Shown here: positions 18,225 to 26,900 of the stretch, in pieces
How positions within the stretch are numbered: position 1 is the stretch's first letter
How the letters are laid out: each line of letters starts with the position of its first letter
NCBI RefSeq assembly: GCF_015751905.1
Contig: NZ_JADOUF010000001.1
Location: forward strand, 4,340,001-4,404,000
Reading direction: 5' to 3'
DNA length: 64,000 bases
Source of the DNA: Longispora fulva
GTDB taxonomy: Bacteria; Actinomycetota; Actinomycetes; Mycobacteriales; Micromonosporaceae
Notes under the pieces: model-generated
The model's input: the letters and a program-made list of their open reading frames with translations, nothing else
Databases searched by the model: none
What the model was told of the DNA's origin: nothing
Made by a program: the position numbers and the translations under genes

Positions 18225-18800
18225 GTGCCGGCCGGCGGCGCGGTGGCGTCCACCGCACCGAGGGATCCCGACACCGCCACGGGGCGGCGGGTGGCGTCCG
18301 TGGCCGCGGGCGCGGTCCTGCTCGTGGCCTATGTGCTGCACGCCGCGCTGCCGGCCAGCCCGTTGCACCTGCCCGGGCCGGACACCACGACCGTCCGCGA
18401 TCTCGTGCCGCAGGGCTGGGCGTTCTTCACCAAGAGCCCCCGCGGCAAGGACGCCCTGGTGTACCGGCACGACGACGACGGCACGTGGCACGACCTCGGC
18501 CCGGGCCCCCTGGCCCAGCCGAAGCACCTGATGGGCCTGGACCGGGCGCCCCGCGCCCAGGGCACCGAGGTGGCCCTCCTGCTGGCCCGCGTGTCCCCCG
18601 ACGCCTGGCGGGACTGCGACCGGGCCCCGTCCGCGTGCCTGTCGGAGGCGACCGCCGCGACGACCGTCGCCAACGGGTCGAATCTGCGCACCGTGTGCGG
18701 GGACGTCGGTCTGGTGACGCAGGCGGCCGTGCCCTGGGCCTGGCGCGACCTGGCCACGACCATGCCGTCGCGGGTGGCCCGGGTGAGGGTGACATGCTGA
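18225..18800 (+). CDS. sdpA: SdpA-family toxin maturation protein
   Basis: The protein has 191 aa with one membrane helix near residues 24-42 and the family hallmark QGWAFFTKSPR at about 65-75. In Bacillus SdpA works with SdpB to process or export the SdpC toxin. Four cysteines occur (DCDRAPSAC, TVCGD, VTC at the end), unusual next to a Cys-free toxin. GTG 18225 lies 1 base after the toxin stop and lacks a good ribosome site, so GTG 18243 is possible. The stop overlaps the next ATG (18794-18800). Confidence 0.75.
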   Translation: MPAGGAVASTAPRDPDTATGRRVASVAAGAVLLVAYVLHAALPASPLHLPGPDTTTVRDLVPQGWAFFTKSPRGKDALVYRHDDDGTWHDLGPGPLAQPKHLMGLDRAPRAQGTEVALLLARVSPDAWRDCDRAPSACLSEATAATTVANGSNLRTVCGDVGLVTQAAVPWAWRDLATTMPSRVARVRVTC

Positions 18801-20095
18801 GCCGGCTCGGCCGGTGGGCCCGGCCCCGGCTGGCGGTCCCGGTGTGGTCGTCCGGGGTGGGACTGGCCCGCACCCTGATCGCGCTGGGCACCCTCGGCAC
18901 CCTGGTCACCACCGACCCGCGGGCGCTGATGTCCCCACTGGCCGACGGCGTGATCCCGCCGGTGTGCGGGGGTCCGGCCCAGTTCGGCCTGTGGTGCGTC
19001 GCCCCGGACCTGGCGGTCGGCCGGTGGCTGTCGGTCGCGGTCCTGGTGCTGGCGGCCGGCGGCTGGCGTCCCCGGTGGACGGCGGTCCCGCACTGGTACG
19101 TGGCGTGGAGCGTCGTCGTCAACGTGCCCCTGATCGACGGCGGCGACCAGATCAGCGCGGTCCTCACCCTGCTCCTCCTCCCGATCTGCCTGACCGACCC
19201 GCGGCGGTGGCACTGGTCGTCCTACGACCGGCCGGCTCCGGCGGCACCCGGAACGGGGCAGGTCCTGGCCCGGGTCAGCCTGTTGCTGATCCAGATCCAG
19301 ATGGCGGGCCTGTATCTCCAGGCGTCCGTGGCCAAGCTCGGCGTCCGCGAGTGGGCGGACGGCACCGCGATGTACTACTGGTCGCGCCACCCCACCTTCG
19401 GTTCCCCGCCCTGGCTGCGCCCCGCGATGGACGTGCTGACCTCCTCACCGGCCGGGGTCGCGGCGCTCACCTGGGGCTCGATGGCGCTCGAGTTCGCCCT
19501 GGCGGTCGCGATCCTGCTGGGGCCCGGGCCTCGGCGGGCGTTGTTGTGCTGCGGGTTGGTGTTCCACTGCTTCATCGCGCTGCACATGGGACTCGTGAGT
19601 TTCTACGCGGCGATGGCGGGCGGGTTGCTGTTGGCGCTGCTGCCGGTGGGGCACCACCTGCGGTGGCCGGCCGCGGTCGTGGCGGCGCTGCGACGGGTCA
19701 CGGCGTCACCCGCGGGACCGGCCGTGGTCCTCTACGACGGCGACTGCGGGTTCTGCGCGCGGTCGATCGGGTTCGTCCGGGACCGCCTGCGGCCCGAAGC
19801 GGCCGGGGAGATCGACTTCGCGCCGTGGCAGTCGTGCGACCTTCCGGTGTACGGGCTCACCCCCGACCGGGTCCGGCACGCGGTCCACCTGCTCCGGCCG
19901 GACGGCGGGGTGCTGTCGGGCGCGGCGGTGTTCGCCCAGCTCGCCGGGCGCTGCCGGTCCGGTTGGCCGGTGGTCGGGCGAGTGATGGCCGGGCCGCCCG
20001 GGAGCTGGGCGGCGGGCGCCGGCTACCGGCTGGTCGCGACCCACCGGCACCGGTTGCCGGGCGGCACCGCGGCGTGCGCGGTCAGCGACAGCTGA
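18794..20095 (+). CDS. sdpB: SdpB-family HTTM membrane protein fused to a DCC1/DUF393 thiol-oxidoreductase domain
   Basis: The protein has 433 aa. Residues 1-295 are HTTM-type membrane helices as in SdpB and vitamin-K-carboxylase-like proteins (SVAKLGVREWADGTAMYYW, FHCFIALHMGLVSF). Residues 308-425 form a DUF393 domain beginning VVLYDGDCGFCARSIGFVR, with the DxxCxxC redox motif. In Bacillus these are unfused, and SdpB is needed to mature the toxin. The fusion suggests thiol chemistry during maturation, export or self-protection. GAGGG (18785-18789) precedes ATG 18794, and the start overlaps the SdpA stop. Confidence 0.82.
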   Translation: MLSRLGRWARPRLAVPVWSSGVGLARTLIALGTLGTLVTTDPRALMSPLADGVIPPVCGGPAQFGLWCVAPDLAVGRWLSVAVLVLAAGGWRPRWTAVPHWYVAWSVVVNVPLIDGGDQISAVLTLLLLPICLTDPRRWHWSSYDRPAPAAPGTGQVLARVSLLLIQIQMAGLYLQASVAKLGVREWADGTAMYYWSRHPTFGSPPWLRPAMDVLTSSPAGVAALTWGSMALEFALAVAILLGPGPRRALLCCGLVFHCFIALHMGLVSFYAAMAGGLLLALLPVGHHLRWPAAVVAALRRVTASPAGPAVVLYDGDCGFCARSIGFVRDRLRPEAAGEIDFAPWQSCDLPVYGLTPDRVRHAVHLLRPDGGVLSGAAVFAQLAGRCRSGWPVVGRVMAGPPGSWAAGAGYRLVATHRHRLPGGTAACAVSDS

Positions 20096-20114
20096 GCCCG
20101 GTCGGCACGCGCCG

Positions 20115-20160
20115 CGACCGGCGTCCCGGGGCGTGACGTGCGTCCCGGGGCGGCCGGTCG
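20115..20160. repeat. Inverted and direct repeats between convergent genes
   Basis: CGACCGG (20115-20121) and CCGGTCG (20154-20160) can pair around two direct copies of GCGTCCCGGGGCG (20121-20133 and 20140-20152). The position between convergent sdpB-like and NrtR-like genes suits a terminator, but there is no T-tract. Confidence 0.35.
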
Positions 20161-20190
20161 TCACCGGGGCGTCGACGCCGACGCCGGCGG

Positions 20191-20883
20191 TCAGGGGCGC
20201 AGCATCGGCGGGTACAGCCCCCGCACCTCCCCCGCCCGGCGGTACAGGCTCGCCGGGCGGCCGGTCTCCAGCGCCCGCCGCTCACCGGTCGCCTCCACGA
20301 AGCCCTCCGCGCCGAGGACCTTGCGGTGGAAGTTGCGCGGGTCGATCCGGTCGGTGTTCCAGACCGTCTCGTAGACCCCGCGGAGTTCGGCGATCGTGAA
20401 CTCCGCGGGGCAGAACACCGTGGCGAGGGTGGTCTGCTCCAGTTTCGTCCGGGCGAGCTCGACCGCGTCGGCCAGGATGTCGGCGTGGTCGAAGGCGAGC
20501 CGGATTCGCCCGTCGAGGGCCTCGGCGGCCGGCGTCCAGGCCGCCCCGCTGGCGTCGCTGCCGGCCAGCGGCTCGGGCAGGTCGGGCATGATCGCCAGGT
20601 ACGCGACCGTGACGATCCGCTGGCGGGGGTCGCGGTCCGGGGCGCCGTACGCGCCGATCTGCTCCAGGTGCAGCCCCCGCAGCCCGGTCTCCTCCTCGAG
20701 TTCGCGCGCGGCGGCGGCGTCGAGGTCCTCTTCGGGCCGCAGGAAGCCGCCGGGCAGCGCCGGCTCGCCCCGGAAGGGCTCGTTTCCCCGTTCGATCAGC
20801 AGGACGCGCAGTCCCCCGTCCCGGATGGTCAGTACGACCAGATCCACGGTGACGGCCACAGTGGCCGGCGGTCGTCTACTCAT
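20191..20883 (-). CDS. NUDIX hydrolase-related regulator (NrtR-like)
   Basis: The protein has 230 aa. Residues 5-140 are a NUDIX domain with an intact Nudix box (GGFLRPEED then RELEEETGL). Residues 150-230 form a winged-helix tail (FTIAELRGVYETVW, NFHRKVLGAEGFVE) as in NrtR regulators, which bind ADP-ribose or related NAD metabolites and repress NAD-pathway genes. ATG 20883 is preferred over GTG 20889; neither has a strong ribosome site. It is divergent from the 20995 gene, and the gap holds three matching palindromes, so it may control that operon, which includes a nucleosidase. Confidence 0.85.
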   Translation of the reverse strand: MSRRPPATVAVTVDLVVLTIRDGGLRVLLIERGNEPFRGEPALPGGFLRPEEDLDAAAARELEEETGLRGLHLEQIGAYGAPDRDPRQRIVTVAYLAIMPDLPEPLAGSDASGAAWTPAAEALDGRIRLAFDHADILADAVELARTKLEQTTLATVFCPAEFTIAELRGVYETVWNTDRIDPRNFHRKVLGAEGFVEATGERRALETGRPASLYRRAGEVRGLYPPMLRP

Positions 20884-20904
20884 GCCCACATGTTAGCCGA
20901 CTAA

Positions 20905-20975
20905 TCGTCTCCTTGACGAGAACTCGGCCATCCTTTATCGTCAGGCTGACGCAATCATTCATGTCAATCTGACGA
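20905..20975. promoter_or_regulatory. Three copies of a GTCA-N3-TGAC-like palindrome (candidate NrtR operators)
   Basis: Copies start at 20907 (GTCTCCTTGAC, flanked as TCGTC/GACGA), 20940 (GTCAGGCTGAC, within CGTCAGGCTGACG) and 20963 (GTCAATCTGAC). All keep a 3-base centre. They fill the 111-base gap between the NrtR-like gene and the divergent operon starting at 20995. The match to a regulator is inferred from position only. Confidence 0.6.
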
Positions 20976-20994
20976 AAGGTGGGAGGCGAGGGCG

Positions 20995-21840
20995 ATGGGA
21001 TGGTGGGTGCCCGCAACCGTGACCCTGGCGCTGGCGCTGATCCTCGGCGGCGTGCTGCGCCGTCGCCGCCGGGCCCGCAAGGCCCTGCTGGCCAGCGTGC
21101 GGACGGTTCTCGCGTCGACGCGGCCGTCGGCGTGCTCCGCGCTGCGGGCCGGCGCGCGCGACGTCGTCGACGCCGTGGTCCGGATCGACCGGGCGGCGTC
21201 CGGGGTGCGCCGGTCCATCGTCCGTCTCACCGGCCAGTCCGGGGACGCCGTCGCCGCCCGCGCCATGGTCGCCAACGACATGCGGCGACTGCTCGACGTC
21301 GAGGAGCCGCGCACCGCCCTGCTCGCCCACACCCGCGACCGCGCCGATGTGGTCACCGCCGCCACCGTCCTCGCCGCCGCCACACCCCCGGAACACGGCC
21401 TCGGAGGTACGAGCCTGCGGTCCCCGCCCATGCTCGCGGAGGCCGGCTGTCACCCGATGAGCACGCTGGCCGCCGAGATGTACCGCGACGCCCGCCGCCG
21501 GCTGCGCGCCCTGCACCGCCTCCTGATCGCCGCCCGTTCCCTGCCGACGTCCGGTTCCACCGGCCTGCCGCCCGCCGACCTGCGGGCCCTGGCGGAGGCG
21601 CTGCGGGTGGCGGCGTGCCAGGTGTCCGACGCCGGGCTGCGGATCGTCAACGGCCGGCCGCTGGCGGCGGTGCGGCTCCTGGTCGAGGTGGACCTCCTCG
21701 TCACCGACGACATCGCCCTGGGCCACTACCGCGCCCTGGCCGACCTCGGCTCCGCGCACCGGGTCGCGGTCGTCGACTGGGCGCTGGCCGCCGTCACCGC
21801 ACTGCACCGGCGGCAGTTGGACCGCCCGCGCCAGCCCTGA
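20995..21840 (+). CDS. Hypothetical N-terminally anchored helical protein
   Basis: I do not recognise this 281-aa protein. One N-terminal membrane helix (WVPATVTLALALILGGVL) is followed by a basic stop (RRRRRARK) and a long alpha-helical cytoplasmic part rich in Ala, Leu and Arg. GGGAGG (20980-20985) precedes ATG 20995. It is first in an operon with a four-helix membrane protein (15-base gap) and the nucleosidase-EAD gene, and lies directly downstream of the triple palindrome. The operon suggests a membrane component of the same system. Confidence 0.6.
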   Translation: MGWWVPATVTLALALILGGVLRRRRRARKALLASVRTVLASTRPSACSALRAGARDVVDAVVRIDRAASGVRRSIVRLTGQSGDAVAARAMVANDMRRLLDVEEPRTALLAHTRDRADVVTAATVLAAATPPEHGLGGTSLRSPPMLAEAGCHPMSTLAAEMYRDARRRLRALHRLLIAARSLPTSGSTGLPPADLRALAEALRVAACQVSDAGLRIVNGRPLAAVRLLVEVDLLVTDDIALGHYRALADLGSAHRVAVVDWALAAVTALHRRQLDRPRQP

Positions 21841-21855
21841 GAGGAGTCCGACCCC

Positions 21856-22389
21856 ATGCCCACGAACGCCCCCCTGCTGATCTGCGAGTACGAGCACCTG
21901 AAGCAGGAACAGCGCCTGCGGATCGCCACCCGCGACAACCTGGTGTGCGCGTCGGTCGCCGCGATGGTCGCGGTCGGCGGCGCCGCGCTGGAGGCCCACT
22001 CGCCGGCCCTCCTGCTCCTGTGGCCGCCCCTGGCCCTGGTCCTGGGCCTCAACTTCGTCGCCAACGACCAGAAGGTGTCGGCGATCCGCGCCCACATCAC
22101 CTCGGTGATCGCGCCCCAGCTGACCCGGATCGTCGACGGCGAGGTGCTCACCTGGGAGACCGTGCACCGGACCGGCCGCGGGGCCCGGTCCCGAAAGGTG
22201 GGCCAGCTCGCGGCGAACCTGCTCGTGTTCTGCCTGCCGGCCCTCCTGGCCCCGCTCGGCTACACGCTCTCCGACGGCGGCACGGCACTCCTCGACGCCC
22301 TGGCCGCCGTCGAACTCGCCGGCGTCGCGGCGCTGGTCGCCCAGATCGTGGGCTACTCGGAGGTCCGCCAGGTCGGGGATCGGACATGA
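21856..22389 (+). CDS. Hypothetical four-helix membrane protein
   Basis: The protein has 177 aa. A charged start (EYEHLKQEQRLRIATRDNL) leads into two membrane helices (about 30-46 and 50-66), a soluble stretch of about 45 residues, and two more helices (about 115-135 and 145-165). The family has no function known to me; proteins starting with a similar YE.LK.EQ..RI..RDNL pattern are common in actinomycetes. GAGAGGAGT precedes the ATG. Its TGA overlaps the next ATG (22386-22389), so it is translationally coupled to the nucleosidase-EAD gene and could be the membrane partner or target of that effector. Confidence 0.6.
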   Translation: MPTNAPLLICEYEHLKQEQRLRIATRDNLVCASVAAMVAVGGAALEAHSPALLLLWPPLALVLGLNFVANDQKVSAIRAHITSVIAPQLTRIVDGEVLTWETVHRTGRGARSRKVGQLAANLLVFCLPALLAPLGYTLSDGGTALLDALAAVELAGVAALVAQIVGYSEVRQVGDRT

Positions 22390-23639
22390 ACACACACTCC
22401 ACAGTGGTGGGAGAATGGCCCATGGCCCCGGTGAGCGTCGGCATCGTCACTGCACTGCCCGTCGAGTACGCCGCGATGCGTCTCGTGGTCGAGGACCTGC
22501 GGACCCGCACGGTCGACGACGACCGCAACCACTACCAGTCCGGTTGGCTGTCGAGTTCGGATCCGGGCCGGCCGCACCGGGTGGTCGTCACCGTGCTCCC
22601 CGAGGACGGCACCCGCAACGCAGCGGCGATCTGCGCGGACCTGCTGCGCAGCTTCCCCAGCGTGCGGTGCGTGGTCATGGCCGGCATCGCCGGCGGCGTC
22701 CCGGCCCCCGCCGCCCCCGACCGGCACGTCCGCCTCGGCGACGTCATCTCCGCCACCGGCGGCGTCGTGGACTTCGACCACGTCCGCACCGTCGACGGCG
22801 CCGACCACCTCCGCCGGGCGGTCAGCGGCCTGTCCACCGACCTGCTGCGCGCCGACCGCGAACTGCAGACGGGCGAACTCGGCGGCGACCGACCCTGGGA
22901 GTCGTGGCTGTCCGGCGACACCCTCCCGGCCCGCTTCGCCCGCCCACCCGCCGACACCGACGTCCTGCGCCGCGCCGGCCAGGTGGTGCACCACCCCGAC
23001 GACGGCCGCACCCCCGGCCTGCCCCGAGTGCACCGGGCCGCCATCGGCAGCGCCGACCGACTCCTGCGCGACGCCGTCCGCCGCGACGCGCTCGCCGCCC
23101 GGCACGGCATCCGCGCCGTGGAAATGGAATCCTCGGGCATCGCCGTCGGCGCGGCACTCCGCTCCGCCCAGTGGTACGCCGTACGCGGCATCGCCGACTA
23201 CTGCGACGGGGCCAAAAACGACCTGTGGCACCCGTACGCCGCACTGGCCGCCGCCGCCTACGTCCGGTCCCTGCTGGGCGCGTGCCACCCTTTCCCGGGG
23301 CCTGCTGCCCCCGCCCCGGCGATGACCGCCGAACTGTCGCACGAGAGTCTGAGGCTGATCGTCGACGCGCTGCTGGACATCGAACAGTTGCGCGACGAGG
23401 GCGACCGGCGGGCGTTCGTGGCGTGCCTGCCCCGGGGGATCGCCCTCGCCGTCGCGCACAGCCCACGGGCACTGATCCACACGACGGCGATCGTCCGCAG
23501 TTGCGCGCAGCACCGCGCGGGCAGAGCCGGACTCCTGCAGGCCCTGCGCATGATCGTGCCGGAGGAGTCGGTGGCGTCCGCCCAGGCGGTCCGCCTCATC
23601 GAGAGCCTCTGGCCGGACCGGGCGCAACCGGGAGAGTAA
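22386..23639 (+). CDS. Nucleoside phosphorylase/nucleosidase-EAD effector
   Basis: The protein has 417 aa in two parts. Residues 15-300 are a phosphorylase-superfamily domain of the MTAN/PNP type: VGIVTALPVEYAAM, VVMAGIAGGV, DVISATGGVVDF, the ribose-binding glutamate motif VEMESSGIA and a late RGIADYCDG. Residues 316-417 are a helical domain with the pattern of an effector-associated domain (LIVDALLDIEQLRDEGDRR, IVRSCAQHRAGRAGLL, LIESLWP). Such pairs occur in NTP-dependent conflict systems, where a nucleosidase attacks a nucleotide pool after EAD-mediated recruitment. ATG 22386 (coupled) is used; ATG 22422 is an alternative with a GGGAGA upstream. The next gene begins with a similar EAD. Confidence 0.78.
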   Translation: MNTHSTVVGEWPMAPVSVGIVTALPVEYAAMRLVVEDLRTRTVDDDRNHYQSGWLSSSDPGRPHRVVVTVLPEDGTRNAAAICADLLRSFPSVRCVVMAGIAGGVPAPAAPDRHVRLGDVISATGGVVDFDHVRTVDGADHLRRAVSGLSTDLLRADRELQTGELGGDRPWESWLSGDTLPARFARPPADTDVLRRAGQVVHHPDDGRTPGLPRVHRAAIGSADRLLRDAVRRDALAARHGIRAVEMESSGIAVGAALRSAQWYAVRGIADYCDGAKNDLWHPYAALAAAAYVRSLLGACHPFPGPAAPAPAMTAELSHESLRLIVDALLDIEQLRDEGDRRAFVACLPRGIALAVAHSPRALIHTTAIVRSCAQHRAGRAGLLQALRMIVPEESVASAQAVRLIESLWPDRAQPGE

Positions 23640-23921
23640 CCCGATACTCCATTGTGGTATCTATAGCGTCGGGAACACTGTCCGCCCCGCTCCGGGTCGG
23701 ACAGTTCCCCTTTCGTGCCAACGGATCAGTATCTGGGAAGGGGTCCCGGCCATCGACGGGTTGCGATACCGTGGAGCCTCGCCGCACAACCTTTTCCGGG
23801 ATGGGTGGTGCCCACAGGTGATCACGCCCCGATTCGCGAAGTGTCGGTTACCAGTCAATCCTGAGCGGTTGCCCCCCGCCCAGCGTTATACCCTGGGTGT
23901 GCTCGTGGACCGGTTGCTGGC
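23640..23921. other. 282-base gap before the NB-ARC gene
   Basis: I see no convincing gene. The stretch is AT-richer than its flanks and contains TATACC at 23887-23892, about 30 bases before GTG 23922, a possible -10 element. I find no matched -35 at a standard distance and no strong hairpin. Confidence 0.35.
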
Positions 23922-26900
23922 GTGAAGATCTCCAACGAGTTGAAGAAAAGGCTGGCCGAAACCCTCTTCAAAATCAAGGACCTTCACGATTCAGAGGTAC
24001 GACAGTTCCACATCGACTATCTCCAGTCGAGTCTCGAACGCCCTCTGACCATCAGGTCGCACGCCTCCCCGCGGTGGGCCATCCGATTCCTGCTCGAGGC
24101 GTGTTGCGAGGATCGCGAGACCCTCGACGCCCTGCTCGCGATCGTCAAGGAACTCAACCCGGAACACTCCGCCGTCGCCGAGATCGACGCGTTGATCGAG
24201 GAATTGGACCCGCTGGTCCTGACTCCGGACGAACGGCACGCGCTGGCTCCCCTGATCGCCGCGGTCGAGTTGACGCTGCTGCGCGACACGTTCCACGACC
24301 GGATCGGAACCCCACCCACGGGAAAGCCCGTCGACTGGCACGACACGGTGACCGTCATCAAACGGGCAGAGGCCTCGGTCGCCTCCCGAGGCGGATTGTC
24401 GCCGCTGCTGGCCTGGATCGACCGACTCGCCCACGGCGCGAACAACTCACACCTTGCCGATGATCTTCACCGGTGGATCGTGCAGACCGCGTTGGCCGGC
24501 GGCCTGGAGTCCGTGGCCCTCAAACGCCTGTGCGCAACCCTCAGCCTTCATTTTGGGGAACCCCCACCGGGCATGATTTTGAGCGAGTCACAGTATTTTG
24601 GGACAATTCTTGATAACACTATCAACGTAGAAGTTGAGAGTGCAGCTCCGCCGCTGGGGGACGAAGTGAACCGCACGACCGTGATCACGTCCACCCAGAC
24701 CGTCGAGAGCCCGGATCCGATCCGGGGCGGGGTGCCGTCGCGCAATCTCGACTTCACCGGGCGCGACACCATGATCGCCGAGCTGCGCCAACAACTCGTC
24801 ACCTACTCGAAGGCCGCCGTGGTTCCCCAGGCCCTTTTCGGCATGGGTGGAGTGGGAAAGACGCAGATCGCCACGGAGTACGTGTACCAACATGCCGAGT
24901 CCTACGACCTGGTGTGGTGGATCTCCGCTGAACAGTCCTCGATGATTCGAGCCTCATTGGCGATGCTGGGCGAACGGTTGGCCCTGCAGCCCAACGAGGA
25001 CATGCATCTCACAGCCAAGGCCGTGCTCGACGCCCTGGCCACCTCGCCCCGCCGTTGGCTGCTGGTCTATGACAACGCCGACGAACACGCCGACATCCGC
25101 GAACTGCTGCCGTCCGCCGGTGGGCATGTCATCATCACCTCCCGCAACCGGGAGTGGGCCGACGTCTACAAGGGCATCGAGGTCACGGTCTTCGACCGTA
25201 CCGAAAGCATCGAACTCGTCGGCAAGCGCAGCACCGGCATCACCCAGGACGAGGCCGACCTGCTCGCCGAACGCCTCGGCGACCTTCCCCTGGCTCTGGC
25301 CCAGGCCGCCGGCTGGCTGCGCAACACCGGAATGCCTGTCGGTCGGTACGTCGAACTCCTGGAGGCTCGCCTCGACGAGCTGATGCGCGAGAAGTCCTCG
25401 GACTACCCCACCACGATGTCGGCGATCCTCAGCGTGGCGCTGGAGAAGTTGCGGGCTGGCAGCGTGCCCGCAGCCGGTCAGTTGCTGGAGCTGTTCGCCT
25501 ATCTGAGTCCGGATCCGATTTCGGCCGACTCGTTGCGTGCGGGACGTGGCGCGCACGTGACCGAGCCGCTCGCCTCCGCCCTCAACGACGAGATCGAGAT
25601 GGGTCGGGCCATCCGCGAACTCGGCCACCACAGCCTCGCGCGTGTCGACCCGAACCGCCAGAGACTTCAGGTCCACCGCCTCGTGCAAATGGTCCTTCGC
25701 ACCGAGCTTCGGGGCGACCGACAAGAAGCGGCCCTGGCCAACGTCCGCCGCATCCTCGCCGCCGCCAACCCCGGATACCCCGAGAAGAACCGGACCTGGG
25801 AAGCACACGCGGAGATCGGGCCGAACATCCAACCGGCCGACCTCATCGGTGCGCCCTGGAAGGACGCACGACAGGTCGTCCTCGACCAGATGCGCTACCT
25901 CTACATCACCGGCGACTACCGGGCCAGCCGGGAACTCGCCGAACGCGCGACCCAACGCTGGTCGGCCCCGGAATCCGAAGGCGGCCTCGGCAACGACCAC
26001 ATCCAGACCCTCCTGGCCAACCGCCACCTGGCCAACGCGCTACGCGAACTCGGCTTCCACGAACGGGCCGGCCAGATCCTCGAGGACACCTTCGACCGCC
26101 TCCGGCGCAGCCCCGAATACGGCGAGGACCATGAGCACACTGTCAGTGTCGGCCTGGGCGTGGGTGCCATCCTCCGCATCGAGGGCGATTTCCACACGGC
26201 GCTAGAGCGTGATGAGGAGAACCTCAGACGGGCGCGCCGGGTCTACCGGGACGAGAACAACGAATACGTCCTCAGTGCGAAGACCAATGTCTCGGCCGCC
26301 AAGCACGCACTCGGCGACTTCAAGGGCGCACATGAGATGGATGTCGAGGTGGTTCGTCTCAAACAGGAAACCATGGGGCGCAACGACTCCAGTACCTTGT
26401 GGTCCGTGAGCAAGTTGGCTCGTGACCTCTACCGCCTGGGTCAGTACGAAGAGGCGCTGAAGCTTCAGAGCGAAGCGCTACCCAAGCACCGCGCCGCGCT
26501 GGGGCCGAACCACAATCACGTCCTCATCGCGAACCGCACGGTAGTGATCTGCCTCCGTAAGACGGGGCGGTACGACGAGGCGGCCAGCAAGGCTCGGGAA
26601 CTCCATCATGCCTATCATGCGCACTTCGGCCCCGACAACCAGAACACACTGGCAGCGACCATGAGCTACGCGAATGTCCTTCGGTCGGTGTCCCAGTTCG
26701 GGCGGGCACTCACTATGGCCAGGGAGGCGGTGGACGCCTACGCGAGGACATTCCATCCCCGGCACCCTTTGACCCTGATGGCGGCCGTCAACCTGGGGAT
26801 CATCCTCCGGGCCACCGGCGACCGCCGGGCGGTACGGCAACGGGACGCCATGACCTACGACGTGATGCTCGAAGCGCTGGGTTCGGATAACCCGTTCACG

